A stretch of 64,000 nucleotides of DNA, taken from NCBI GenBank assembly GCA_026874595.1, contig CM049308.1:81514124-81578123 (forward strand). Reading direction: 5' to 3'. The DNA comes from Sipunculus nudus. Lineage: Eukaryota > Annelida > Sipuncula > Golfingiida > Sipunculidae. Under the pieces are notes generated by a model, which saw only the letters and a program-made list of their open reading frames with translations, searched no databases and was not told the DNA's origin. Of the stretch, positions 19,701-30,630 are shown piece after piece; the stretch's first letter is position 1; each line of letters starts with the position of its first letter. Both the position numbers and the translations under genes were made by a program.

Positions 19701-22700
19701 TATTTACAAATGATGAGTAAGTTTGAAATAATGGTGTTGGCTTAAAAGAACCTTTATTGTATGATACTGTTAGTAATTTTTTACAATTCTAACACGATCC
19801 ATTTCATTAATGCTTGGTTGCTTTGGCTTAATAATGTATATGACACCTAGGGATCTGGCATAGGGCCAAGAATATTCAACCAATGAGAGGAGTTCTTCTG
19901 AATCATTTTCAACTCTCTTATTATCCAAAGAACGTTCTGCATCATTGTGCTCAAACCAAACCTGGAAATGTCATCAAAATATAAGCTGCCCTAATTTTGT
20001 CAAAGGTTTCATGCACTGTCAAATTGTAACAAAAGTTCTGACTCTTAAATGATGGCAAGGTGCCAAAAATACTACGGAATAAAGATATTATTAGGGGTTC
20101 AAAATTTTGTGGTTTTTATGCAAAACACATATCATGGGGTTTTGAATTTGTCGTAAGAGGATGAAATGATAGTAATTAATGGTTTATTAATCAAAACAAA
20201 AATGCAATACAGATGGGTGCATAATACAACCATGGCTCAACTGAGGTGCTTACCACATGGTGTACCAGGATAGCTGTAATCAGGTCAGTGTTAAACAAAC
20301 AAGCCTCCCCTGCCGTGAGCCTGTTGGTCATATTTAGCAAAGATGGCCAATCAAAGCAGTGGGAAAGTGGAATGTGAGAGAACAAATGTAGAAGGACCAA
20401 TTTGCAAGGAGTTTATACAGTGGTTGGCTTCATATTCTCGATATTAAATTTTGTGATTTTTAATTTTTCATTGTTTCATGAGGGTCTCTTTTTCATTATG
20501 TCACTATACAATAATCTTCAGAGATTTTTCATTTTATATGAATTAATTTATATTTAACAATATGCATGCAAAATCATAACAACTGGACTGGGATCCCTGT
20601 TAAATCTATTATTCATTACTCCAGATAATCTGAAAAAGCTTATATTATTTATACTAGCAATCTTTGATTTACAGGTATCATACATGATCCATTATTTTTT
20701 CAATCATTTTCATCTTTTACCTTTTGACTTGCTTTTGAAAATGAGGTAACCGGTTTCTTAATCACAGGGTTCTATTTTCGTGATTATTTTCCTCTTTCCA
20801 ATACCTCAAATTTGACACCCTTGTGAACAATCAGACAACCACAGTATATTGGGTCATGTATGATGTAGCTGTTCTTCTTTTACTTACATCTTCCTCATAT
20901 CCCCCAAATATATACATGATGTTGTTGATGACACAGGCTGAGTGGCCATCTCTCCCTCCAGGCGTTGGGCCATGTGTGACTGGGTGGGACCACTGTTCTG
21001 TATCTACAAAATTTGTAAACTAAAGTAAACAAAATATTATTGATTAACCACAGTTTTTACCTCAAGTTCTGTTGTTCAAATCACATACATTCTGTTACAA
21101 GTCTGAAGCAAAGATGGTCTATCAGTATCAGCTAAATGACATTTTCTCCTATTTACACCATGAAGTCGCAAATCTGATAAAATTATTCCCATTAATTATC
21201 ATGTTACTGCCACGCACAAGGACATAAAGATGTGTTGTGAACAGGTGAATAGCGTCGACATTTGATTCATCTCCACATGCAAAGCTTTTTTAATCATAGC
21301 AAAAATTATGGTTCATACGGACCGCTGGCAACAGCTAATATAGGCAGAGTATGTAGGTGTACAAATTCATATATGTATTATAAACAAGGGACCCATGGGT
21401 CACGGCGCTCAGCTGAAGTTTGAAATTTTTGCAAATGCAAAATATGCAAAATATTCTATTGTAATGTTTTTCATTTATATAAGCATATGAGAAGCTAAGA
21501 GGAAAGGGGCCCTCCTACTTGGTTATAGTAAAGTTCTAAATGTATAATTGCAAACTAATACTCTGACAAGACTGTCATGAAGAAAAACAGTAACAGTTTT
21601 GAGACACTGTGATGCATATGAAAAATTTACAGATGGACAGGCAAGTGGACAGAATGGACTAATATTTTTATTTCACTTTCAAGAGAATAATGCATTTAAG
21701 TTTATATATAAGCCTATTTTTTTAGCATATCAACTTTTTCCATTAATAGTTTTTATCTGATTAGTTTTTTTTATTTACAAGTTTTATAAATTTGCAATAC
21801 AAAAACTGAAAATATAAGTTAAAATATTAGAATTCTAAGTTGCAATCATTATATATCCAGAGTGTAGCTCATATTGGGTCATATTATGTATACACATATA
21901 TTTTATTATTTTTAAATCACAAATGTTTAAACTGAATCTAAAATAAAATAATGCCACAACATGGCATCTACAAGATTATTCCTTGAATCACTATTAAAAA
22001 GTTTTGCACATTGGAGTTTTCAGTACATGCTTAATTTTATTCACTGAAATGAAATAAAAGATTCATTAAATTTGATAAAATAAAATATCTTTTCAAATAA
22101 AGTATACACACTGTTGGTTGAATGAGGGAATATCATTGTGCTAATTACTATCTCAGCTATAATTTATTACTGGAATTAATTGTCAATTTCACACCCGGTG
22201 AAGTTTTTACTCTCCTAAAGTAAGGAATTACTTATCTGATGAACATCCACACTTTCATACCAATATTAATACCAAGTTTTTCCTTAATATCTAGAAGGAA
22301 CGAAGTCCTAATGACCCAATTTTCGGTAAGGTAGGAGATTTTGGGGACATCTTATGGTATGCAAAGTTTTGGATCTGTAGGTCTAACGGTTTTAAAACGT
22401 GCCCTGTTAAAGGACAGACGGACGACGGACAAAGGACCACGACTATAGCTCAGATGACTTACAGTCAGCTGAGCTAAAAATGTTTCAGGAAATTTAAAGG
22501 ATACAAACTAATGAAGGATATGAACTGATGTAGACATTACGGTAGCTGTTGAATCATTATTTTATACTGGTATGAAGTGCTGGAACTGTCAATTAGTATG
22601 TGATGACCTAAGCATATTATAACATTCACAAACAGAAGTATAGCTGAGCTTTGACATGATAATGTATATGCGAGTCTCTAATTTATCCAAATCATGGTAT

Positions 22701-23861
22701 TTAAGTGCTGCCACCTGTCAGCCATCTTGTAAACACCAAACTGAGAAAATGTTGTTTTGAATAAAATTATGTTGTGGTACAACAGCTAATTGATCACTAA
22801 CTAAACTTAAAGAAGACTTGTTTTATTGTGTAATAACCTCTAAACAGGATTAAGAGAGGTGTCAGAGGCAGTTGCATGTTACGCAAACTGAAAGACGAAT
22901 GACAAATGTCATTATGAAAAAAGGTCATAATCATTTTTATTACCTCTGTGCTGCATGCAGCTAATCTCATCATTGTACTGTATTGTTTAAATTCAACATA
23001 AACTCTGACATTCTGAGCTATCAGAGTGACAGGTATAAACACACAGACAGGAAGGCAGACACAGGTAGAAACATAACCTCCATAAAAAAAGTACCATACC
23101 TGTATTAAAACACCAGATTTGATTGCATGCTCCTTCTCTGTCATTCCGTCCCCCCCAGATGTAAGCACAGCTCTGGTACTCGACAGCGGAGTGTCCGTAT
23201 CGTTGGTACGGTGTGACGTCATACTGCGGGTCCTTCTTCTTTGGTACTGGTAGGGCCTTCCATTGGTAGGTAACTGCAATGAGGTAATCTTAATACAGTA
23301 GAGCCCCATTTATACAAACAATATTTACCTGAAAACTGTTTAATCAAAATTGGAAACTGAGACCAAAAAATTGGATCAATTATCTGAAATTCAAACAAAT
23401 TACAAAAATTGTGACTAGTTCTATACAAATATACCGAGATTACAGGAATATGTAATGCAGATTAATTTTCCAGGGCCAATTAGCAATAGTTTCAATGTAT
23501 TTTAAATAATAAATTGATTGTATTGATGGAAAACATAACAAAAGTTTTGTTGAAAAGAATTCTGGACTGTCGGTATCTGAAAATGTCCAGTATTTCGCTA
23601 TTAGTATGGAATAATTATAATATATTCACATGACATTTATTAAACTGATGGAGAACCTGTGTGTGAGTGATGGACAAAAAAACTGTATCAAAGACATAGA
23701 CACAAACCTGTGTTTAAAATGTGGACGTCCATAGGTCTTGTTGTTTCATAATCTTCCCCTGTGCAGTAGCCACCAAAACTGTATATACGATTACGGTCAG
23801 GCACCACGATGGCCGCATGGTTGACCCTGCGTGGCCCTCCTTCTAAATGCACTGTCCACAT
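9514..23861 (-). CDS. KLHDC3: KLHDC3, kelch-repeat receptor of CUL2 ubiquitin ligase (whole gene; last exon not found)
   Basis: Eight exons join in phase on the minus strand: 23861-23708, 23273-23100, 21003-20888, 19148-19077, 13707-13491, 12741-12655, 12070-11962 and 9593-9514. They give about 336 residues; the human protein is 382. Six kelch blades are visible, each with an FGG or WGG turn: RIYSFGG, CAYIWGG, IMYIFGG, NMYVFGG, ELYIFGG and KVFFFGG. Stretches such as WTVHLEGGPRRVNHAA, WRDFHSA and CPRRRQCCCI match KLHDC3 rather than other kelch families. In mammals KLHDC3 is a CUL2-Elongin B/C receptor that recognises C-terminal glycine degrons. The expected C-terminal box (SLxxxC type) should follow exon 8 but was not found down to position 1. 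Every junction has GT/AG ends. The start ATG has an in-frame TAG 30 nt upstream, and a good acceptor at 23898-23897 implies a non-coding first exon further upstream. Confidence 0.93.
9727..10520. repeat. Dispersed repeat with internal duplicated units (KLHDC3 intron 7)
   Basis: Opens with 'agggacccatgga' and 'cactcagctga', then repeats the theme 'gtgaccttgacctctgac', 'gtcaagtttgaaaccaatat', 'aactggagttat' two to three times about 240 bp apart. A second element at 21384 has the same opening. No coding capacity seen. Confidence 0.55.
11134..11545. repeat. 144-bp direct repeat and adjoining G-rich tract (KLHDC3 intron 7)
   Basis: 'gtctgttattcaataggtct' with flanks 'ggagccctcata' and 'tgaatttggagaag' occurs at about 11139 and again at about 11283. 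It is followed by a strand-asymmetric G-rich tract (11395-11545) with GGGGCGGGACGGG near 11431. No gene. Confidence 0.5.
11962..12070 (-). CDS. KLHDC3: KLHDC3 coding exon 7 (residues 274-310)
   Basis: Encodes VSYEWKHLKMFGVPPCPRRR, then QCCCILRDKVFFFGGT. The CPRRRQCCCI string is a hallmark of KLHDC3. Acceptor TTTTAG/TG, donor CAG/GTAATG. Confidence 0.92.
12270..12570. repeat. Short direct repeat in KLHDC3 intron 6
   Basis: 'tgacctctgac' followed by 'aaatatgcatgaattttg' occurs twice, about 140 bp apart, preceded by 'aacaagagcaccacaactt'. It looks like a dispersed repeat fragment. The minus-strand frame across it is not a gene. Confidence 0.45.
12655..12741 (-). CDS. KLHDC3: KLHDC3 coding exon 6 (residues 245-274)
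   Basis: Encodes FVYKGELYIFGGFNGRYFEH and FGDMYKFNP, the fifth kelch blade (human GELYIFGGYNARLNRHFHDL). Acceptor TTTCAG/TT, donor CAG/GTAAGG. Confidence 0.92.
13491..13707 (-). CDS. KLHDC3: KLHDC3 coding exon 5 (residues 173-245), source of the intron 4 minisatellite
   Basis: Encodes GREGLLWRDFHSAS, then the fourth kelch turn NMYVFGGRSDRGG, NNEIYCNKIQVYNTRTRKW and VGRRSHSAC. Acceptor TTTCAG/GGTAGAG, donor GCAT/GTAAGT. The first 33 or so nt of this exon, plus the adjoining intron end, form the unit of the tandem array that follows in intron 4. Confidence 0.93.
13708..14568. repeat. 60-bp minisatellite, block 1, derived from the KLHDC3 intron 4/exon 5 junction
   Basis: About 14 tandem copies of an exactly 60-bp unit start immediately at the exon 5 acceptor. 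On the minus strand each unit reads GGTAGAGAGGGCC, CTATGGAGGGACT and TCACT (an exon 5 copy, about 31 of 33 nt), then GAGTGTATG...ACAG (an intron-end copy). Each unit therefore keeps an AG/GGTAGAG acceptor-like junction. Most copies read TAACAG; two (near 13830 and 14250) keep TTTCAG as in the real acceptor. The exon-like part runs into TGA in frame after ...RDFH or ...RDYH. Confidence 0.92.
14569..17839. mobile_element. 3.27-kb DNA transposon inserted in the minisatellite
   Basis: The 23-bp inverted termini begin GGGCACTTTCACAC at the left; the right terminus is its complement with two mismatches. A 4-bp target duplication ATAC (14565-14568 and 17840-17843) matches the array unit 'catacactcag', so removing the element restores the repeat. 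No transposase was recognised; the longest open frame (15857-16198) has no family signature. A 16-bp motif TGTCCTCTCCAGTACA (core of 15 bases) recurs at about 14970, 15151, 15315 and 17278, and inverted at 15654. A 4-bp duplication fits several superfamilies (for example Sola1 or Chapaev); the family is unresolved. Confidence 0.8.
16639..16700. repeat. (AT)n microsatellite inside the transposon
   Basis: About 31 uninterrupted AT dinucleotides. Confidence 0.95.
17840..18806. repeat. 60-bp minisatellite, block 2 (about 16 copies)
   Basis: Continuation of the block 1 array beyond the transposon, in the same orientation and with the same 60-bp period. More copies here keep the TTTCAG form of the acceptor (near 18425, 18485 and 18665). 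The remaining 270 bp to exon 4 (18807-19076) is plain intron, so the ancestral intron 4 was probably only about 0.3 kb and is now 5.4 kb. Confidence 0.92.
19077..19148 (-). CDS. KLHDC3: KLHDC3 coding exon 4 (residues 149-172)
   Basis: A 24-codon exon encoding IDKFCNDILRFDFTTMTW and SSLHIE; the human counterpart is CFSNDIHKLDTSTMTW. Acceptor TTTCAG/AT, donor GAG/GTAAGG. It lies upstream of the enlarged intron 4. Confidence 0.88.
19149..20887. other. KLHDC3 intron 3, nothing else recognised
   Basis: AT-rich intron of 1.74 kb. The minus-strand frame at 20191-20400 has no signature. No repeat was obvious. Confidence 0.6.
20888..21003 (-). CDS. KLHDC3: KLHDC3 coding exon 3 (residues 110-148)
   Basis: Encodes DTEQWSHPVTHGPTPGGRDG followed by HSACVINNIMYIFGGYEED, the third kelch blade. 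Acceptor TTGTAG/AT, donor GAT/GTAAGT. It ends exactly on a codon. Confidence 0.92.
21384..22480. repeat. Dispersed repeat in KLHDC3 intron 2
   Basis: Opens 'agggacccatgggtcacggc' with 'gctcagctga' and closes with 'gacagacggacgacggac' and 'tcagctgagctaaaa', giving short inverted ends around CAGCTGA. It shares its opening with the repeat at 9727. No coding capacity. Confidence 0.5.
23100..23273 (-). CDS. KLHDC3: KLHDC3 coding exon 2 (residues 52-110)
   Basis: In phase after exon 1 it encodes VTYQWKALPVPKKKDPQYDV, then RYGHSAV and the second kelch turn CAYIWGGRNDREGACN. Acceptor TTGCAG/TT, donor CAG/GTATGG. The long minus-strand reading frame across this region is a different frame and is not the product. 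Confidence 0.92.
23708..23861 (-). CDS. KLHDC3: KLHDC3 coding exon 1 (residues 1-52)
   Basis: Encodes MWTVHLEGGPRRVNHAAI and the first kelch turn RIYSFGGYCTGEDYET, almost the same as vertebrate KLHDC3. The donor is CAG/GTTTGT. The ATG is taken as the start because TAG lies in frame 30 nt upstream within the same exon. A CTTTCAG acceptor puts the exon's 5' edge near 23896, so the 5' UTR is spliced. Confidence 0.93.
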
Positions 23862-23998
23862 TGAAACCAGTCTGTGTACTCCTTTCTTCTATATATCTGA
23901 AAGATGATAACAATCAACATAGGACACTGGATCTTTTGTTATGTAGTTACCCTGGAGGGTGTGAAATACCAAACAATGCACACATTACCAGTATGTGT

Positions 23999-24176
23999 AC
24001 TTGTGTTGGGAATCGGTTGTAATTTTATGATCGATCATCAATGAGCATGAAACTACACACTGCAAACCAGACCAGTAGACTAACTTGTGTTGGGAATCGG
24101 TTGTAATTTTATGATCAATCATCAATGAGCATGAAACTACACACTGCAAACCAGACCAGTAGACTAACTTGTGTTT
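23999..24176. repeat. 84-bp tandem duplication near KLHDC3 exon 1
   Basis: Two nearly identical 84-bp copies (23999-24082 and 24083-24166; the only difference seen is cgatc/caatc), then the first bases of a third. It lies 140 bp upstream of the start codon, in the inferred 5' UTR intron. Confidence 0.9.
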
Positions 24177-24300
24177 AAGACCATCATGTTAAAGTCAACC
24201 AAATTAACCAGACTCCATTTTTTTATGGTCTTTCATATACTGAGCCTGATGACCATACAGTGCAAGTTTCAACAATGTATGGGTACATGCAACAGATCCA

Positions 24301-26651
24301 TAAGGCCATCCTTAAAAATTTCTGTGTTGGGGCTAACATTGGTCCAAAAAAAGTCATCAGGTAGGGAGGAAAAAAATATTTTTTTTTAAAGGAGGATCTG
24401 GAGTTTACTACACCTTTTTTTACCGGATATTAGCATATGCGAGGTTTATGTCAAATTACATACCCGTACTCCATTCATTCCTTGCCTCAATACCATTGAA
24501 ACATGCACAACAAGGTATCTCTGAACAGATTTTGTGTTTTATTACAGGCTTAAAATCCTGTACTTGGGTTTAAAATGTTTTAGTACATGCTTTGAACATG
24601 TACATGTCAAACATTCACATATTTGAAAAGTTATCAAGTACTTTTCCAATAATGGTCAAGCATGTTATCATGGAAGCATTATAACTGATGTATATCCCAT
24701 TGCACAGGTTCGCATCAGGCCTGTAAGCCTTGTTCTGGATCTCACATGAATTTGCAGACAATTTTATTTTGTGTTGTACGCGAGTGCCAGCATTGTAGGA
24801 ATGAGTGCAGTTTGAGATTTCCTTTGCAAGTGAAGAGGTATAATTAAGAAGGACGGTAATAAATGAACTCTTTAGTAATAGTCAATGCCTAATAAGGTAG
24901 TAGAATATATAAAATGTTTATATAAATATATGTAAAACTGTACTTTTTGAAAGATGAAACCATATATTGGATGTCGGTACCCTGATTAGGAATTTTATTT
25001 CTTTGGTGTTGATGTATTTACAAACAAAATCTTGGTCAAGTTCAAAGATGGGTGACTTTGACTTATTTCTCGACATTTTAGAGCGAATTATAGAAAATAA
25101 TATAGGTGTTAGTTAACATTTACCATGTGAGGAGGATATCTCCAAAAGTATTCAACACAGAAATCTCATTTCTTTGGTGCTGATACATATCAACAAAATC
25201 TCGGTCAAGTTCCACGATGGATAACCCAAGGTCACAGAGCTTATAATAGAAAAAAACTTAGGAGCTTATTTCTAAGGAACCACTGCATGGATTGTTTTGG
25301 AATATGGAATGGTCATTGGCCTTGATGATCTCTTAAGTGCTGCATGACTCACAAAGACTGGGGCCAGACTTACAAAGTTCATACCTCTCTAGTTCCAATT
25401 CACAACTTGAACAAAAGACATATGTACAGATATACATCCATGTGAGAACAAATATTACATGAATACTTGTTACTGTTACCACCCATAAATACTGCTCTTT
25501 TGGCTGAGGGCTTTTGTCAGCTTTTGCTGATATTCTAGTATTTTTCTGTAATTAATGACTGAGCGAGCAATGTTGATCTCTATCTTGTCTACATCTAAAC
25601 AAGAAATGCCGTACGGTCAGGAAATATCTGTTTATTATAAAAGCTATTAATAAAATTAAATAAATTTACAAAGGCAGTTAAAAAGAAACACAACCAAAAA
25701 AAAGACAGTCGCTTATATGTTATGCCTGTTCTGATCAGCTGTGGTCGGTAGAAACGATGCGTCAGACACCTCGCAAAACCCTGTCATGATCACCACAGAA
25801 CTGACGAAATCACGCAATTCTTGTAATACCAAACATCTGATTTGTGGAGATCGTGCGTTACACATCGTCAGTTGCAGATTCCATTAAATAGGCCCGCTTC
25901 ATTTGCTTGGTATAGGCCTACTCACGGTGCCACCGTGAGTGATGCTGAAAAATTATAACCAGCGTAAGCGACACAATGTCAGTGAACATTTTCCCGCCAA
26001 AATAGTGATGAATGAAGTCATATGGGGTGAACTTTTACTACAGACCTCTTATTGGCTCTCTGGTATAACGCGTGACCGCTCCGCCAATCACAAGAACGTT
26101 TGCGTGGGCCAGGCACGTGTTTATGCAAATCAACGTGTCACATGGTTTAAATGCCAACATTGGTCAGTTGACAGTATGAATGTCGAGAGAACTTTCATTT
26201 AATCAGTTAATGTGACAGCATTAAGCTTCCGCTTTATTTGAAATCAAATAAGAACCATTTCTAATTGCTCAATATTTTTTTTTCAGCCTGTTTCGCCAGA
26301 ACAACGAAATTTGATGGCGGTTTCCCGGCAGTTTTTCTACTCTTGCGCACGAGTGTAGCGATCGTTCCACTTGTATATATATAGGCACAACCTGACTAAT
26401 TGTTAGGGCTCAAATTAAACGATCGGCGACGTTTGGTAATACCTTTCATTATGGAAATCAAGTGCATCTAAAAATGTAATAGAAGGACTATTTTTCTAGC
26501 ACATGAAGGCAGATTTTTACGGGCCCAGGTACTTGCGGCAGATCATATAAAAATATTAATTTGCAGATATGTCAAAAAAAAATTCCAGCCGCAGCTAAAA
26601 AACATGACCGGCCGGGTTAGCCCCAACACAGAACTTTTTAAGGATGGCCTA
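24301..26651. mobile_element. Possible 2.35-kb element with 36-bp inverted termini
   Basis: 24301-24337 (TAAGGCCATCCTTAAAAA, then TCTGTGTTGGGGCTAAC) is matched in reverse complement by 26616-26651, with one small gap. Target duplications are unclear. The interior has no recognised transposase; the plus-strand frame 25939-26202 lacks a signature. The interior also holds the hairpin ACTCACGGT/ACCGTGAGT at 25920-25940. The spliced 5' end of KLHDC3 must cross or start within this interval. Confidence 0.5.
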
Positions 26652-27325
26652 ATGTGTACTCTGACTGCCTACTTACTTTGTTACAACAAGACAACTGATT
26701 ACCCCCATAAGACAACTATAACTATATATATATCATAGTGTGATGTATTATGAACATGTGGCAGATATACTACTAGGAGCCATGCTGACTCAAGGGAGTG
26801 AGCCAGAATTGTGTTAAATTTATTTTACCAGGAAACTCTGAAGAGTGAGGCGCTGGTTAGGATTAATCGTGACACCTGTTCACATTGCCCTAGCTCCTGT
26901 GCTCTCTTCCTGGTTGTCTCAAGACATTTTATTCCGACTCTGCTCCTCTCCATCACATCTTGAGAATGAAACATCTAGAAAAATGTTTAGCAGGCGCCAA
27001 AGTGCTACCCTATCCTTGGTGCAATGTGCTTGACTTGGGTTTATGCATTATCTGAGCAACATCTGTCACTTCCAGATGACTTCCGAGAGGCTTCCAAAGC
27101 ATTAAAATTAAATATGCTTGAATTTCATATATGGGAATATGTATTTGTGAAGCTTTCTGGTATGGTCAATGGAGTCTACATCTTCCCTTTTAACATGAAA
27201 AGGTGTTCATTTGTTAGTTATTTAAAAAAAAGCAGATAATCAGTTGACCGCTGTGTACTCAGCATTTGGGGTCTGGCACTAGCCCCAGACACACTAATTA
27301 CCCTGGTAGTCCTGCTCCTCATTTG

Positions 27326-27348
27326 CCCCCCCCCCCCCCCCCCCCCCC
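27326..27348. repeat. Poly(C) tract
   Basis: 23 consecutive C bases. Confidence 0.95.
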
Positions 27349-29222
27349 GTCAGGCATAAATCCCCATGATTGGCCAGATTAGGGGTAGCACACAGCCTAC
27401 TGTCCTGTAGTAGTGCAATAGTGCAAATCTACTACAAGGCAGGGAAGCACTGTACTGTTGGGAGAATGATAAGCCCCATGATTAGCCAGATCAAGGAGTT
27501 TATAGGACTGGAATATAAACTGTCAGAAGCCCCACCAGGCCCCGGGTGTCAGTCCTGCGCTAATTGCAATTAAGACCTGATAAGCCCATTGACTCTATTG
27601 TGCGTCTATTGTGCGGCGGTGTCACACGCAGCAGCTGCACTGCCTATGATAAAGCGTGTCTGCTAGATGTTTCTTCCGCGGTCCGCTGTAGCTCGCTGAA
27701 GCGGAGAGGGATATATCCAGTAACTGAGCACTAAATCACTGGAATAACATTGACCAGAATTATGAATGCGCAAATGGTTTGTTTTGTCAAGAATTATGCG
27801 CAAGAAATATATCTAGAGAGGTCTCGTGTTGAGGAATCAGTGGATCAATTTTGGGATAGATGTGGTCATTCTGCATCAACTTCTATCGAAATTCATGACG
27901 GACGACTGGTGAAAGTAAACCTTACTTTCCTTGAAAACTTCGAAATTAGAAAATTTTGGGTATCTTTTCACACTCATATTAATAATTAGCCTTGTGTTAT
28001 AGTATTCCGTTGATCATATTCTGAAGCGCATGACCGGATGACGTTAATTTTAATTGATAACAGTGAGCCATTGCCCACTCTGTCACTGACGGCGTTGTTC
28101 TCCTATTATCGCCCATATTTACCGCAGCCCAGCTATAGCTGAAGCGTCATTAGCAACGACACCTACACACAATTTTCACACACATAAGAAAATATGGTGT
28201 ACAATCTTATGATTGTTCTAATATTTACATTAAATACATTAAGTACTACCAGTGAAAAATCAGACATTAGAAACGATGGGGGTCTCCAGGAACTAACGAG
28301 CTGTTCTGAAGTCACCCCGAGGGAAGTCTCTTGTGCTGTATCAATTAGCGCCAGGCTTATCAACGGCATCTCTTTGTGCCTTAGAGCAGCGAGTTTTATG
28401 ACCCCCTGTCAGCAACATCCGACATGATACTGCAGCCCTGTAAACTCCTTGGCCAGATTATAGTTAGCAAATTGGCCTATACTGGTACAGCACAGTGTAC
28501 TGTAGTAGTAAAAATGTACAACTACAGCCTACAGGATTGGGTAGCACTTCGGCAAGTTCGGTTACTGCTGGCAATGTTGAAGTTGTCATGGTTAATGAAA
28601 GTTAAATTTTGTAAAGATAACACTGTGATAAAAGTCGTGGCACTTACATTCAGATTTAAGTAGTTTATGAGGCCGATAAACGTCTACAGTTGTAAGTTCA
28701 GCTCAGATTCTGACAGTTGTGCACTGTCATGTAGTCATATAAAAACAGCTGACCCTGGGCTAGATTCTGGGTCAGCTTGTTTTGTGTCGTCAAACTTCAA
28801 GTTTAAGTTTCACAGTTAATGGAAGGACTGCAGTGAATGGGATATAAAAAAAACATGTTGATAACAATAAATCTCAAGTCCTCTTATATGAGGCTCTATT
28901 TGATATTTAAATATTATTTGTTATGAAGGTTTTATTTTATTTTTAATCAATGCTGAGGGTGGATTCGAGAAAAAGGAAGTGTGAAAGGTGGCGACATCTA
29001 TAGTTCACTACCGATAAAGTGTATAGACTGGTACTGATTGTAAAATGTTCGATAGTTGCGTCTCAGTCACGTGTTACGAAATATATATTCCCGCGTGTAA
29101 AATGTTCCCTGTGCCGCATAGACTGGTACCATGCTCTATAATGGCCCTCAGCCAAGCATAGATGATTGGCCTAGAGCAGCGGTGTCATAATAGAGCGGGG
29201 TACCAGTCCGGTCGGACTTTTT

Positions 29223-29263
29223 GGTCACGTGGTCCTATTTGTTTACATGACCTGGGGTCGCCA
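29223..29263. repeat. 41-bp direct repeat, first copy
   Basis: Begins GGTCACGTGGTCC and ends GGGGTCGCCA. It is identical over 41 bases to 30156-30196, 0.93 kb downstream. Flanks differ. Confidence 0.9.
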
Positions 29264-30155
29264 TATAGGTTACACCGACACATTAATTTTCCCTCTTTGT
29301 AATGTTTAACATATCTGCATATTGCTCATATACAGACCGAGATTCTTGTCATTCCTGTTTCAGTTCCAGGTCGCAAGTCTCCCGCTCTATCTATTTTTGG
29401 CCAGAAAATGCTACCATGTGTACCTCGATTTCGAGTTATAATGCAGTTCACGTCGACGCCACCAGGTGGCGTCACCGGCCGATGCGGTGGCCACGAAAAT
29501 AGGTCCCTCTGTCGGCCACCCTCTCAGTCTGGCTCTCTATTTAAGCGTTCTAAATAATCTGATGTATTTTCAGATCCAGAAACTCCTTTTCTAAATGTCG
29601 GGTGAAGATCAACAGTGACTGAGTTCAGAATTGCTGTTCAGAAATGAAGACAGTCATCCGGCAACAATATTGACTACAGACTCTTGTTTCATCAATTTCC
29701 TAGAGTCAGGTATCCATGACACTGTACTTCCAGAGTACTTTTCAGCATATTTTATTATAAACCTGACTGTCCAGGTTGGATGGACCCAGACACCAGAACT
29801 ATATTGAAAATCATGCTTTTTTTCTAAGTCTGACATAATCAGTGCATATCAGATATGTCTCCCACACAATTTGGTCTTTAATAACATATCAGGGGTATTA
29901 GATATTAGCACTTAGTAATTAGAGTGCCTCACATGTAGGAAAGTGAGATAAATTTAGAATAATTCAGAATGATATTTAATTTTTCACAGTGGCCACTGTC
30001 ATGTATACCGCACTGGATAATGGGATAGTTATAGGGCTCTAAAATATTATTTTTTAGTGATAGGGTCCTGTAACTTTGAATTCTGATAGTGCTTTCATGC
30101 CATTATAGTTTGCTTTCATGTATATAGGGGGCCCAAAAAAAAATGTGTATCTTAA

Positions 30156-30196
30156 GGTCACGTGGTCCTATTTGTTTACATGACCTGGGGTCGCCA
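30156..30196. repeat. 41-bp direct repeat, second copy
   Basis: Perfect match to 29223-29263. Confidence 0.9.
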
Positions 30197-30630
30197 AGCC
30201 TGAAGGAGAGTAGTGAATGGTCTGGCTTTCTCTGGTTGGCTCTAGCCATCATGTGGTGGAGCATCAAAAACATCCCATTGTTTGATTTTTAAGTATGTTA
30301 AGCATAATTTCCAATAAAATTGACAGTATTGGTCAATAACTTTTTAAATCTATGGCCAATCAAAGAGATGTTGTCCAAATGCTTGTTTGGGACTGCTTGG
30401 TGGGGTATTTTGGGCTTCACTGCATTCGGGCCAGGATGGTTAAAAAAGGAGATACACAAGCCCCCTTTTTCTTGGTCTAGTTTGACTGAAGAAACAACAA
30501 ATTCTTAGGTAAAAAAAAGTTTAATATCAGAATTTATTTTGAAAATTATTTAAAAGAGGCCCAAACCTCAGGTGTTTTATAGATTTAATATAGGGAAAAT
30601 AAATACAGCCACGTGTCCTTTTACCGTCCG

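Larger units (their letters stand above)
26652..30618. other. Intergenic DNA, no gene recognised
   Basis: Contains a C homopolymer (27326-27348), a 31-bp perfect hairpin AGCTGACCC/GGGTCAGCT (28747-28777) and a 41-bp direct repeat (29223-29263 and 30156-30196). A small inverted structure also lies around GACTGGTACC near 29118-29212. Several short frames (for example 28194-28427) were read and show no family. Confidence 0.5.

Noticed and set aside
22797..23309. 170-residue minus-strand open frame
   Set aside because: It is out of phase with KLHDC3 exon 2, which it overlaps, and shows no family signature outside it.
28194..28427. 77-residue frame with a hydrophobic, signal-peptide-like start
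   Set aside because: No homology recognised, no clear splice donor or poly(A) signal, and a similar-sized frame opposes it; not enough to call a gene.
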